Below, one piece after another: positions 35,549-43,997 of a stretch of 64,000 nucleotides of DNA. Below the pieces are notes generated by a model. That model worked only from the letters and a program-made list of their open reading frames with translations, was not told the DNA's origin and searched no databases. The translations under genes and the position numbers were made by a program. The stretch comes from Bradyrhizobium sp. OK095 (lineage in GTDB: Bacteria; Pseudomonadota; Alphaproteobacteria; Rhizobiales; Xanthobacteraceae). How positions within the stretch are numbered: position 1 is the first letter of the stretch; every line of letters starts with the position of its first letter. The DNA lies in assembly GCF_900109945.1 (NCBI RefSeq), contig NZ_FOBX01000001.1, positions 1,030,327 to 1,094,326 of the forward strand, given 5' to 3'.

Positions 35549-37504
35549 CTACTGCTGCGCGCTCGGCAATAGCGGTGCGAGCAGGCTGCGCGTCACGCCC
35601 GGCGGCACCGCATCCAGCCCGAGCACGGTGCTCGCAGCCGGCAGTGTGGCATCAGCCATCGCAGCATGGCCTTCCGCGCTGGGATGCACGGCGCCGCCAT
35701 ACACCGCCGAGAGCACGCCCCAGGTCGCATCGTGGATGTCGGTCGGCTGGCTCGCCGCCGGCAGGCCTTGCGGATAGGTCATCGCGGCGAAATAGCTGTC
35801 ATTGGCATCGCGGATCCAGCGTGCGCGGGGCAGGTAGGCGCGGTATTCCGAGGCGCCGCGGCCGCACAGCATCGGCTGGCTCGCCGCGGCCACGATGTCG
35901 GGATTGAAGCTCTTGCCGTTCTCGGCGAAACACGAGCGGTCGAATTCGGGATCGTTGCCCGAATGCGCGCAAAAACCGTGATCGGCAAACGCGGCCTGAT
36001 GCGAATCCACGAAGGTCATGCGGTCGGCTTCGGGATCGCGGCACAGCGCGCCGCGCGTGCAGGTGGCGAGCCCCTTCAGCTGCGGCAGGAATTCAGTGTC
36101 GACGAAGGTCGAGACGCGGGTAAGCCGCTGCGGATCGGCGTTGAAGGACGGATGGATGTCGAAGCCGCCGCGGCCGCCACGGCACGGTGCGCCGCCGTCG
36201 GCGAGCGCCGGATTGGCGTAGGAGACGTAAACCACGTGCGAGAGGTCGCCGCCGACCAGCGGCTTCAGCGCTTCACGTAGCTTGACGAAATTCTGCGGCA
36301 GCTCGCGCGCCAGCGCATCGCGGGAATCGTCGACGCTCGCCATCACGCCGGAGCGGCGGAACAGCGCGCGCTCGGTCGCGGTCTCGACGATGACGTCGGC
36401 GACGAGGCCGGAGAAGTAGATGTCGTTGGCGCCGACCGACAGCAGCACGAGGTCGAGGTTGCGGTCCGGCTGGCGCTTCCTCGCCGCGGTAAGTGCCTCG
36501 CGCAGCTCGGCGACCTGCGCGTTGACGCTGGTGTTGCAGACGCCGGTTTTGCCGGGCGGGCATTCGCGGGCGCGCTGCGAGCCGAGCAACCCGTCGCTGA
36601 TGCTGGCGCCGGTGCAGGCGAGCGGCAGGAAGGTCACGGCGATGTGGGTGTAGCGCACCGCGAGCGCCAGCGCGGTGCGGGCCTGGTAGCTGTAGAGCGA
36701 GCGATGGCAGGGCGAGTTGAACCAGAGCGCGCTGTAGTGCTGCCAGTTGGCGAGCGTATCCGGCGCCTCGCAGGCGCGCCCGCCCTTATATCCAGCCCGG
36801 CTCGGCCGGTAGTATTGGCCTCCGCCGGCAGTGCCTAGATAGGAGCGGAAGCAGAAGCCTTCGTCCGACAGCGGCAGCGGCCGGTCCGGATTGCCTTCGC
36901 CGGAGGCGATGCTGTCCCCGAGACCGGCGATGAAGACGTCGCGGACCTGGATCTCGGTCTGGACGCGCTGGGTCGGATCGGCGCCGGAGGAGACGTCGAC
37001 GCTTGCGACCGTCTGCTTGCCGTAGCGGACGCGTAAATTGATCGGCTCGGCGCAGTCGAAGGTCGAGGTCTGCGGTCCGTCGCCGTCCTCGAACGACCAG
37101 GCGCAGGTGGCCCCGACCGGCACCGCGCCGGTCAGCCGCACCGTGACCGGGTGGTCGACGGGCGTGATGTAGTTCTCTTTGACGTTGTCGCGGGTGCAGG
37201 GCTGGTTGACCCGGCCCTGAAGGTCGATGCAGAGCCGGTTGACCATGTTGCGGGCCCAGCCGCGGCCCTCGCTCTGGAGCTCCAGCGACTGCTCGGCGGC
37301 GAGGATGCTGCGGTTACGCGCATTCTCGACATGGAGCTGGAAATCACGCTCTTCCCGGAACAGCCGGAAGCGATTGCGCACCTCCCAGGATATTTGCATC
37401 GCGCCGGCGTCCTGCGCGGTGGCGCGCGGAAGCGGCAAAACGGTCAGAATCCCGACAAGCAGCACGGCGCTGGCGGAGAAGGTACGAAGGAATACTGAGA
37501 TCAT
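35549..37504 (-). CDS. Exported SGNH/GDSL-type hydrolase
   Basis: A 651-residue exported protein. Signal peptide residues 1-30 end in PRATA. Residues 36-185 are a beta-rich N-domain (PKD/Ig-like by appearance, with GATCAWSFEDGDGP). The hydrolase domain starts at FIAGLGDSIASGEGN: block I nucleophile S198, block III GAND at 358-361, block V catalytic H607 in HPSAEGH. It has many cysteines, suggesting disulfides in the periplasm. Substrate unknown; SGNH enzymes deacylate lipids, glycans or peptidoglycan. The start ATG at 37504 begins the signal peptide. Adjacent genes give no clue. Confidence 0.8.
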   Translation of the reverse strand: MISVFLRTFSASAVLLVGILTVLPLPRATAQDAGAMQISWEVRNRFRLFREERDFQLHVENARNRSILAAEQSLELQSEGRGWARNMVNRLCIDLQGRVNQPCTRDNVKENYITPVDHPVTVRLTGAVPVGATCAWSFEDGDGPQTSTFDCAEPINLRVRYGKQTVASVDVSSGADPTQRVQTEIQVRDVFIAGLGDSIASGEGNPDRPLPLSDEGFCFRSYLGTAGGGQYYRPSRAGYKGGRACEAPDTLANWQHYSALWFNSPCHRSLYSYQARTALALAVRYTHIAVTFLPLACTGASISDGLLGSQRARECPPGKTGVCNTSVNAQVAELREALTAARKRQPDRNLDLVLLSVGANDIYFSGLVADVIVETATERALFRRSGVMASVDDSRDALARELPQNFVKLREALKPLVGGDLSHVVYVSYANPALADGGAPCRGGRGGFDIHPSFNADPQRLTRVSTFVDTEFLPQLKGLATCTRGALCRDPEADRMTFVDSHQAAFADHGFCAHSGNDPEFDRSCFAENGKSFNPDIVAAASQPMLCGRGASEYRAYLPRARWIRDANDSYFAAMTYPQGLPAASQPTDIHDATWGVLSAVYGGAVHPSAEGHAAMADATLPAASTVLGLDAVPPGVTRSLLAPLLPSAQQ

Positions 37505-37605
37505 GGCCCGCGTCTTCAACGGCAAAGTTGAGGCGGAAATAAGAGAGCATTGCTCTGCCGCCTGCAACCTTTGTCCGATGATCTTGCGGGCCGCCCTCCG
37601 GCGGC

Positions 37606-38688
37606 TCAGCGCTTGCTGACCTGTCGCAGCGCCCGTTCGCGCTCCATCTCGGCCACCTGCTTGGGCAGATTGCCCTGGGCGCAGGCCTCGGCCAGCCGCC
37701 GCCGCTCCTGCCACGGCTTGACCACGTTCATCCAGAGCTCGCGCGTGCCCATGATGGAGATGGCGAGGCCGAACGGGATCACGAAATAGAGGATGCGGAA
37801 GACCAGGAGCGTCGCCAGCAGCTGCTCGCGGCCGTATTCGGGCAGCGCGACCAGCATGGCGACATCGAACACGCCGATCGAGCCGGGCGCGTGGCTGGCA
37901 AAGCCGATCAGCGTCGCCAGGATGAACACCACCGCCAGCGACATGAAGTCGATCGGCGGATTGGCCGGCATCAGCAGGTACATCGCCGTGGCGCAGAAGC
38001 CGAGGTCGACCACGCCGATCAGGATCTGCACCAGCGTCAGCGGCGCCGAGGGCAGTGCCACCTTCCAGCCCTTCTGGCCGAGCTCGCGGCGCTTCTCGCC
38101 CATGCAGAGCCAGACCAGATAGGCGCCGATCGAGGCGAGGCCGCCGAACGCGATCAGCCGATTGATCGACGACGGCAGCTGATCCATCGATGAGGCGGCA
38201 TCCGGATGGATGACCATGCCGATCGAGAGCACGAAGATGTTACCGAGCCAGAAGGTCAGTCCGGACAGGAAGCAGATTTTGGCGACGTCGATCGCGTTCA
38301 GTCCGTAGTCCGAATAGATCCGGAAACGGATCGCGCCACCGGTAAAGACGGTGGCGCCGATGTTGTGGCCGATCGAATAGGACGTGAAGCTCGAGAGTGC
38401 TGCAATGCGATAGGGAACGTGTTTCTTGCCGATCGTTCGCAGTGCAAAAAAGTCGTAGAAGGTGAGCGTACAGAAGGCGAAGACAACGCAGATCGCCGCC
38501 AGGCCGATATTGGCGCGGGGAATCTCGGTCAACGCCGTCAGGATGACGCCGGTATCGATGTGTTTGAGAGTGCGCACAAGCGTCGTGATCGCGAAGGCGA
38601 TGATGAAGACGCTCGCGGCAATGCCAAGCCGTCGCCAGCCGATCCATCTCTTGAAGCCGCGTTTCAGCGCGGGCAGCAGTCCGTGCAT
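37606..38688 (-). CDS. UPF0104/YbhN-type lysylphosphatidylglycerol-synthase-like membrane protein
   Basis: A 360-residue integral membrane protein with about 8 helices, matching the flippase-like domain of MprF (UPF0104/YbhN). Landmarks are SYSIGHNIGATVFTGGAIRFRIY near residue 103-125 and GFASHAPGSIGVFDVAM near 255. The synthase domain of MprF is absent, so no lysyl-lipid synthesis is implied; a role in lipid or polyprenyl-linked substrate translocation is possible. An inverted repeat CCGACCGG/CCGGTCGG (38712-38739) lies in its leader region. Confidence 0.75.
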   Translation of the reverse strand: MHGLLPALKRGFKRWIGWRRLGIAASVFIIAFAITTLVRTLKHIDTGVILTALTEIPRANIGLAAICVVFAFCTLTFYDFFALRTIGKKHVPYRIAALSSFTSYSIGHNIGATVFTGGAIRFRIYSDYGLNAIDVAKICFLSGLTFWLGNIFVLSIGMVIHPDAASSMDQLPSSINRLIAFGGLASIGAYLVWLCMGEKRRELGQKGWKVALPSAPLTLVQILIGVVDLGFCATAMYLLMPANPPIDFMSLAVVFILATLIGFASHAPGSIGVFDVAMLVALPEYGREQLLATLLVFRILYFVIPFGLAISIMGTRELWMNVVKPWQERRRLAEACAQGNLPKQVAEMERERALRQVSKR

Positions 38689-38998
38689 TCATCCTCCCGG
38701 CGGGGGCAAGACCGACCGGGCCAGACATTGGCCGGTCGGGTACGATCACTGCCCGAAATGGGCTTCGATCGCTAGGCATGATGTAGCTCATTTAAGGCAA
38801 AAACAGCGGCTTGTGCAGCCCTTGACAACGATAGGTTCTGCGCCACACCGGCTACTTTTGTCATACGCGGTTCACATCGGCGGCGCGTTAAGCATATGAG
38901 TCGCAAGTCCGGCCCGGATCGCGCGTTCGGATGTCGGCATGGTTTCAGATCCGCCCACCGGCGGCATTGTTCCAGCGCAAGCGGTGCGGGACTTTTTT

Positions 38999-39023
38999 GG
39001 AACGTCGATGCCATGCGCTCGTT
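38999..39023 (+). promoter_or_regulatory. EcfG-type (general stress response) promoter
   Basis: GGAAC (38999-39003), a 16-bp spacer, then CGTT (39020-39023) matches the alphaproteobacterial sigma-EcfG consensus GGAAC-N16/17-CGTT exactly. It lies 93 bp before the DUF892 gene. The rest of the 427-bp intergenic stretch (38689-39115) holds no gene I can support. Confidence 0.7.
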
Positions 39024-39115
39024 AGCGCCTCATCAGCAATCGAACATGGCGGAATAGGCGGCTTTTCGTGCAAGCCGATGCCTCCGTGTTCCCGAAACCC
39101 GAGAGGATCGGACCG

Positions 39116-39622
39116 ATGGGACTGTTCACAAAAGACATCAAGACCATGAACGATTTGTTCGTGCATCAGCTTCAGGACATCTATTACGCCGAGCAGCAAC
39201 TCACCAAGGCGCTGCCGAAAATGGCAGATAAGGCGACCGATCCGCAGTTGAAGCAGGGCTTTTTGACGCACCTCGAAGAAACCAGGCAGCACGTCAAGCG
39301 GCTCGAGGAAGTGTTCAAGATGCATGGCGCAGAGGTGAAGGCGGTCGATTGCCCCGCGATCGACGGCATCATCGAGGAAGCCGACGAGACCGCCGGCGAA
39401 GTCGCCGACAAGGCGGTGCTGGACGCCGCGCTGATCAACGCGGCGCAGGCTGCCGAACACTACGAGATCGTCCGCTACGGCAGCCTGATCGCCTGGGCCA
39501 AGCAGCTCGGCCGCAACGACTGCGCTGCCGTACTTGCCAAGACGCTCGAGGAAGAGAAGGCGACCGACAAGAAGCTGACGACGCTTGCCGAGAGCAAGGT
39601 GAATCTGCGGGCGGCGGGCTGA
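39116..39622 (+). CDS. DUF892 (YciE/YciF-type) ferritin-like stress protein
   Basis: A 168-residue four-helix, ferritin-like protein. The family start is TKDIKTMNDLFVHQLQDIYYAEQQL, with Glu/His ligand positions in YAEQQ, HLEETRQHVKRLEEVF and AAEHYEIVRYGSL. These proteins are induced by osmotic and oxidative stress in many bacteria; metal binding is likely, enzyme activity unproved. The EcfG-type promoter upstream puts it in the PhyR-EcfG general stress regulon. A GAGAGGA ribosome-binding site at about 39101-39107 fixes the ATG at 39116. A GC-rich terminator follows. Confidence 0.88.
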   Translation: MGLFTKDIKTMNDLFVHQLQDIYYAEQQLTKALPKMADKATDPQLKQGFLTHLEETRQHVKRLEEVFKMHGAEVKAVDCPAIDGIIEEADETAGEVADKAVLDAALINAAQAAEHYEIVRYGSLIAWAKQLGRNDCAAVLAKTLEEEKATDKKLTTLAESKVNLRAAG

Positions 39623-39638
39623 GGCCAGGCATCGGGCG

Positions 39639-39673
39639 AGACGCCGCGCGCCGGACGCGCGGCGTCTTCGTTC
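39639..39673 (+). terminator. Terminator-like hairpin after the DUF892 gene
   Basis: A perfect 12-bp stem (39639-39650 with 39656-39667) and CCGGA loop, followed by a weak TCGTTCC tract. Confidence 0.6.
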
Positions 39674-39799
39674 CTGCCCCGTCTCCCCAATGTGAGCAAA
39701 CGCACACATCCTGCGTTCACCATCCGGGGAGCCAGTACATAGCCGGTTACCGACTATCCACCTCTGCGGTCTCTAGTGCAGGCTGGATAGAGGCCGGCA

Positions 39800-42199
39800 A
39801 TGTATCAAGTTCTTTACTGTCTCACGGACCAGCATGATTGGCGTCTGGTCGCACTCGGCGGCGCGGTATGTCTGCTCGCGAGCGCGGCAGCCATCAGCCT
39901 GTTTCACCGCGCGCGTGCGGCGATCGGGGGGGCTCGCGTCTCGTGGATCGCGCTTGATGCCGTCGTCGCCGGCAGCGGAATCTGGGCAACCCATTTCATC
40001 GCCATGCAGGCCTACGGGCCCGGCGCGGGCGGCGCCTACAACATTCCGGTGACGGTGCTGTCGCTGATCTTTGCGATCGCGGTCACTTTCATCGGGCTGA
40101 GCATCTCGGTGTCGGCGACGCGGACGATCTCGATTGCGCTCGGTGGCGCCGTCGTTGGCAGCGGCGTTGCGGCCATGCACTACACCGGCATGATGGCGCT
40201 CGAAATCCCGGCGCATATCGGCTGGGCGACCGGCACCGTGACAGCCTCGATCGTCCTCGGCATCGTCTTTGGGTCGCTTGCGCTGGTCGTCGCAAGGCGA
40301 CGCGACAGCCTCGCCGGTGCACTCAGTGCGACGGTCCTGCTGACAGTCGCCATCGTCTCACATCATTTCACCGCCATGGGCGCCGTGGAGCTGACGCCGG
40401 ATCCGGCGATCGTCATCAGCGGCCTGTCGATCCCGCCGGCGTCCTTGTCCATTCTGACCGCCAGCGCCGCAGTCGCGATCATCGCGATCGCGCTCGCGGC
40501 CGCCGTGCTCGACCGCCGTGCCAAGGGCGAGCTCGGACGTCAGCAAGTCGTGCTGGACAGCGCGCTCGAGAACATGTCGCAGGGCCTGTGCATGTTCGAC
40601 GCGGACGGCAAGATCATGCTGTTCAACGAACGCTACGCGGCCATGCTTCGTCGCACCGACATCGCACTCACCGGCCGCCTGCTGGTCGACGTGCTCAGGG
40701 AAGAGCAGGCCAACGGCCAGTGGCAGGGCGAGGCGGACGAATTCTTCGCGCGCCTCGTGGCCGATGCGCGGGAAGGCCGCACCACGACCGACGTCGTCAA
40801 CCGGTTCGGCCGCTCCATCCGCGTCGTCAACCAGCCGATGCAAGGTGGCGGCTGGGTCGCGACCTTCGAGGACATCACCGAATGGCTGGAGGCCCAGGCC
40901 AAGATCTCGCACATGGCGCGCCATGACGCGTTGACCAGTCTGCCCAACCGCGTGCTATTCCACGAGCAGCTCGTGCAGGGACTGCGCCTGGCGGGTTCGA
41001 GCGACCAGCTCGCGGTGCTCTGCCTCGATCTCGACCACTTCAAGGACATCAACGACTCGCTCGGCCATCCCATCGGCGATGCGCTGCTCAAGGAGGTCGG
41101 CCGCAGGCTGAAGGCGACCGTCGGCGAGAACGACACCGTGGCGCGGCTTGGCGGCGACGAGTTCGCGGTGGTCCAGATCGGACGGTCGGAGGAAGCGGCA
41201 GCCAGGTTCCTCGCCGGCCGGCTCGTCGAGGTGATCTCCGCGCCTTATGAGATCGACGACCATCAGATCATCATAGGTGTCTCGATCGGCATCTCGTTGT
41301 CGCCGCAGGATGGCAGCAATCCGGACGAACTGCTCAAGAACGCCGACCTCGCGCTGTACCGCGCCAAGGCGGACGGCCGCGGCACCTATCGTTTCTTCGA
41401 GACCGGGATGGATGCGCGCGCGCAGGCGCGGCGCCTGCTGGAGATGGATTTGCGCGCAGCGCTGCAACGCAACGAATTCGAGGCCTACTATCAGCCGATC
41501 CGCGACGTCGCCAGCGATCGCGTCGTCGCCTTCGAGGCGCTGCTGCGCTGGAATCATCCGCAGCGCGGCCTGATCGCCCCCCTCAACTTCATTCCGCTGG
41601 CCGAGGAGACCGGCCTCATTGTCCAGCTCGGCGAGTTCGTGCTGCGCAGCGCCTGCGCTGATGCGGCCACCTGGCCGGACGATGTCGACATCGCCGTCAA
41701 CCTGTCGCCGGTGCAGTTCAAGAGCCCGAACCTGATCGCATCCGTGACCGACGCGCTGGCCGCCACGGGACTCAACGCGGACCGTCTCGAACTGGAGATC
41801 ACCGAATCCGTGCTGCTCCAGAACAGCGAGGCGACGCTGACCACTCTGCACGAGCTGCGCGCCATGGGCGTGCGGATCTCGCTCGACGATTTCGGCACCG
41901 GCTATTCGTCGCTGAGCTATCTGCGCAGCTTCCCGTTCGACAAGATCAAGATCGACCGGTCCTTCGTGTCGGAGCTTGCGACGCGCGAGGATTCCATGGC
42001 GATCATCCGCGCCGTGACGGGCCTTGGTCGCAGCCTCGGCATCGTGACCACCGCGGAGGGCGTCGAGAACGCCGCGCAGCTCGAGCTGCTCAGGCGCGAG
42101 GGTTGCACCCAGGCGCAGGGCTATCTGTTCAGCAAGCCGCGGCCCGCCTCGGATGTCCCATTGATGCTGGAACGACCGCTGCTGCGCGCCTCAGCTTAA
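39800..42199 (+). CDS. MHYT-PAS-GGDEF-EAL c-di-GMP signalling protein
   Basis: A 799-residue inner-membrane protein. The N-terminal seven-helix MHYT sensor (about 1-245) shows its His motifs ATHFIAMQA, AAMHYTGMM and SHHFTAMGA, thought to bind copper and sense gas or redox. A PAS segment follows (about 250-360), then a GGDEF domain with intact GGDEF near residue 452 and an EAL domain with intact EALLRW near 579 plus ENAAQL...GYLFSKP at the end. Both catalytic signatures are present, so it could make or hydrolyse c-di-GMP; net activity is not predictable. Single gene. It may affect motility or biofilm, but no local evidence shows that. Confidence 0.92.
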   Translation: MYQVLYCLTDQHDWRLVALGGAVCLLASAAAISLFHRARAAIGGARVSWIALDAVVAGSGIWATHFIAMQAYGPGAGGAYNIPVTVLSLIFAIAVTFIGLSISVSATRTISIALGGAVVGSGVAAMHYTGMMALEIPAHIGWATGTVTASIVLGIVFGSLALVVARRRDSLAGALSATVLLTVAIVSHHFTAMGAVELTPDPAIVISGLSIPPASLSILTASAAVAIIAIALAAAVLDRRAKGELGRQQVVLDSALENMSQGLCMFDADGKIMLFNERYAAMLRRTDIALTGRLLVDVLREEQANGQWQGEADEFFARLVADAREGRTTTDVVNRFGRSIRVVNQPMQGGGWVATFEDITEWLEAQAKISHMARHDALTSLPNRVLFHEQLVQGLRLAGSSDQLAVLCLDLDHFKDINDSLGHPIGDALLKEVGRRLKATVGENDTVARLGGDEFAVVQIGRSEEAAARFLAGRLVEVISAPYEIDDHQIIIGVSIGISLSPQDGSNPDELLKNADLALYRAKADGRGTYRFFETGMDARAQARRLLEMDLRAALQRNEFEAYYQPIRDVASDRVVAFEALLRWNHPQRGLIAPLNFIPLAEETGLIVQLGEFVLRSACADAATWPDDVDIAVNLSPVQFKSPNLIASVTDALAATGLNADRLELEITESVLLQNSEATLTTLHELRAMGVRISLDDFGTGYSSLSYLRSFPFDKIKIDRSFVSELATREDSMAIIRAVTGLGRSLGIVTTAEGVENAAQLELLRREGCTQAQGYLFSKPRPASDVPLMLERPLLRASA

Positions 42200-42203
42200 G
42201 GTG

Positions 42204-42638
42204 TTAGCCGCGGCGCAGCGCGAAATGCGCGCCGCAGAACGCCATCACCGCGCCGAGGCACAGCGCGGCAAGCCCGGCCAGCACGCCGGAGACGGTTGGG
42301 ACCGAGCTCGGCGCCGAGGCGACCTGGCCCGCACCCGCCAACAAGAGCACACCGACGGCGATCAGGAATTGCCGCATCCGTTGCGGAATCTGGCCGTCGA
42401 CGGCGCTCTGCATCAAGCTCGCCGTGAAATAACCGCCCGAGAAGCCGACGGTCGCGATCAGCCACCAGGCGATCGCCGCGCCGGCGGGCATGAATTCATG
42501 CGTGTCGGAGCGCCAGAGGCCGCCGAGGTCGAGCCCATAGCGCGCGCCCAGCATGTGCACCGCGAGTGCGAGCAGCACGCCTGATATCACGGCGGCACCG
42601 AGAATCAGGCGGCGCGGAAAAAAGGTCGTCTCAACCAT
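42204..42638 (-). CDS. Small integral membrane protein of unknown function
   Basis: Not recognised. A 144-residue product with four hydrophobic segments (LILGAAVISGVLLALAVHML, AAIAWWLIATVGFSGGYFT, FLIAVGVLLLAGAG, GLAALCLGAVMAFCGAHFAL). Loops contain DTHEFM and DGQIPQRMRQ. No family motif. I chose the ATG at 42638 because the first 12 residues of the longer frame are upstream Arg-rich sequence. Its stop lies 5 bp from the end of the convergent c-di-GMP gene. Confidence 0.6.
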   Translation of the reverse strand: MVETTFFPRRLILGAAVISGVLLALAVHMLGARYGLDLGGLWRSDTHEFMPAGAAIAWWLIATVGFSGGYFTASLMQSAVDGQIPQRMRQFLIAVGVLLLAGAGQVASAPSSVPTVSGVLAGLAALCLGAVMAFCGAHFALRRG

Positions 42639-42718
42639 GCCTCGCTTGTAGGATGGGCGAGGGCGATCGCGCAAGCGGATCGCAGACGGGGATTGCGCAG
42701 ACGGGATCGATCGTGAAG

Positions 42719-43306
42719 ATGCAGCTTTTCGAGGCGCGGCCCGCTTCAGCCACGAGCTATGCCTACAAGGCGTCGCTGATCGGTTCGGCGCATCGCTTCG
42801 AGCTGACCGACGAGGGGCTATCCTGGCACATCTCCGGCCGGTCCGGCTTGTGGCGCTATGACGAGATCTCGGCGATCCGGTTGTCGTTCCGCCCGGTGTC
42901 GATGCAGCAGCACCGCTTTCGCGCCGATGTCAGCCGCAGCGGCGGCGGCCGCATCGCGATCCTGTCGACGAGCTGGCAGACCGCGGCCCTGATGGCCCCG
43001 CAGGACAATGGTTTTCGCGCGTTCATCGTCGAATTGCACGCGCGGATGGCGAAGGCGGGCAGCCGCGCGACGCTCACCGCAGGCCTCGGCCGCAAGACCT
43101 ATGCGGTGGTGCTCGCGTTCCTGGCGGTGCTGACGGTGGCGATGACGGGCCTGCTGATCCGCGCGCTCATGATCGGCGAGCTCGCCGGCGCGCTGTTCAT
43201 CCTCGGCTTTGCCGCGCTGTTCGCCTGGCAGGTCGGCGGCTTCGTGCGGCGCAACCAGCCGCAGAGCTACAGCTTCGATCGTGTGCCCAAGGCTTTGTTG
43301 CCGTAA
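42719..43306 (+). CDS. Membrane protein of unknown function
   Basis: Not recognised. A 195-residue product with a soluble N-domain of about 120 residues (SLIGSAHRFELTDEGLSWHISG then WRYDEISAIRLSFRP, a PH-like or bPH-like pattern) and two C-terminal membrane helices (VVLAFLAVLTVAMTGLLI, LAGALFILGFAALFAW). The sequence ends PKALLP, and its last codons plus stop are duplicated in tandem. ATG at 42719 chosen; GTG at 42713 also possible. Confidence 0.6.
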   Translation: MQLFEARPASATSYAYKASLIGSAHRFELTDEGLSWHISGRSGLWRYDEISAIRLSFRPVSMQQHRFRADVSRSGGGRIAILSTSWQTAALMAPQDNGFRAFIVELHARMAKAGSRATLTAGLGRKTYAVVLAFLAVLTVAMTGLLIRALMIGELAGALFILGFAALFAWQVGGFVRRNQPQSYSFDRVPKALLP

Positions 43307-43325
43307 GAGGCTTTGTTGCCGTAGG
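43290..43325. repeat. 18-bp tandem duplication across a stop codon
   Basis: AGGCTTTGTTGCCGTAAG is followed directly by AGGCTTTGTTGCCGTAGG (17/18 identical). The first copy contains the stop codon of the membrane-protein gene. Confidence 0.9.
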
Positions 43326-43386
43326 TGCAATCGACCGCAATCAAACGTGACTTCGCGCCGCTGCGCTGCTGTCGCATCTTGCGGCC

Positions 43387-43986
43387 ATGCCAGCCCAGGA
43401 TCGCAGCACGCGCCCGCCGACGGCGGATGAAATCGCCAGCATCAACCGCACGCATCTGATCGATACGCCGCTCCGGCAAGCCGACCTGTTGTTCCTGTTC
43501 GGGACCCGCGAGGACGTTGGCTTGCGCGCCGACACTGCCGCGCAGCTGTGGCGCAAGGGCTTGTTCAGCTGGTCGATTGTCAGCGGCGGTGTCACGCCGG
43601 GCTCGGAGCAATCCGAGTGCACCATCATCAAGGCGGCGATGGCTCAGGCAGGCATCCCGGCGGACAGAATCCTCGAGGAACATCGTGCGATGAACACCGG
43701 CGAGAACGTGATCTTCTCGCTGCCGATCATCGATGCCGCGCTTGGGCTGCAAAATATCCGCAGCGTGATCTGCCTCGGCAATAGCTGGACCGCGCGGCGC
43801 TACCCGATGACGCTGCACCGGCATTGGCCGGAGGTCGAGAAGATGCTTCTGACCGTCGACAGCTTTGCGACGCCACGCGAACTCTGGCACACCGATGTCG
43901 AGTTTCGCCGTCGTGTCCTGCACGAATGGGACAAGATCGAGCCGTACAAGGCGAAGGGCTTCATCGCGGAATGGCCGGAGGGCTGA
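43387..43986 (+). CDS. YdcF/DUF218-family protein
   Basis: A 199-residue protein with the DUF218 fold: ADLLFLFGTREDVGLRADTAAQLWRKG, then VSGGVT, the conserved Glu and Thr in EHRAMNTGENVIFS, and ICLGNSWTARRYPMTL. E. coli relatives YdcF, SanA and ElyC act in S-adenosylmethionine binding or envelope integrity; function is not settled. No membrane span is present here, so this is the soluble YdcF type. It ends 11 bp from the convergent MocR gene. Confidence 0.78.
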   Translation: MPAQDRSTRPPTADEIASINRTHLIDTPLRQADLLFLFGTREDVGLRADTAAQLWRKGLFSWSIVSGGVTPGSEQSECTIIKAAMAQAGIPADRILEEHRAMNTGENVIFSLPIIDAALGLQNIRSVICLGNSWTARRYPMTLHRHWPEVEKMLLTVDSFATPRELWHTDVEFRRRVLHEWDKIEPYKAKGFIAEWPEG

Positions 43987-43997
43987 CGGCGACGGCG

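Noticed and set aside
38822..38827. TTGACA, a possible -35 box before the DUF892 gene
   Set aside because: No -10-like hexamer at 16-18 bp; the EcfG-type promoter nearer the gene is a better explanation.
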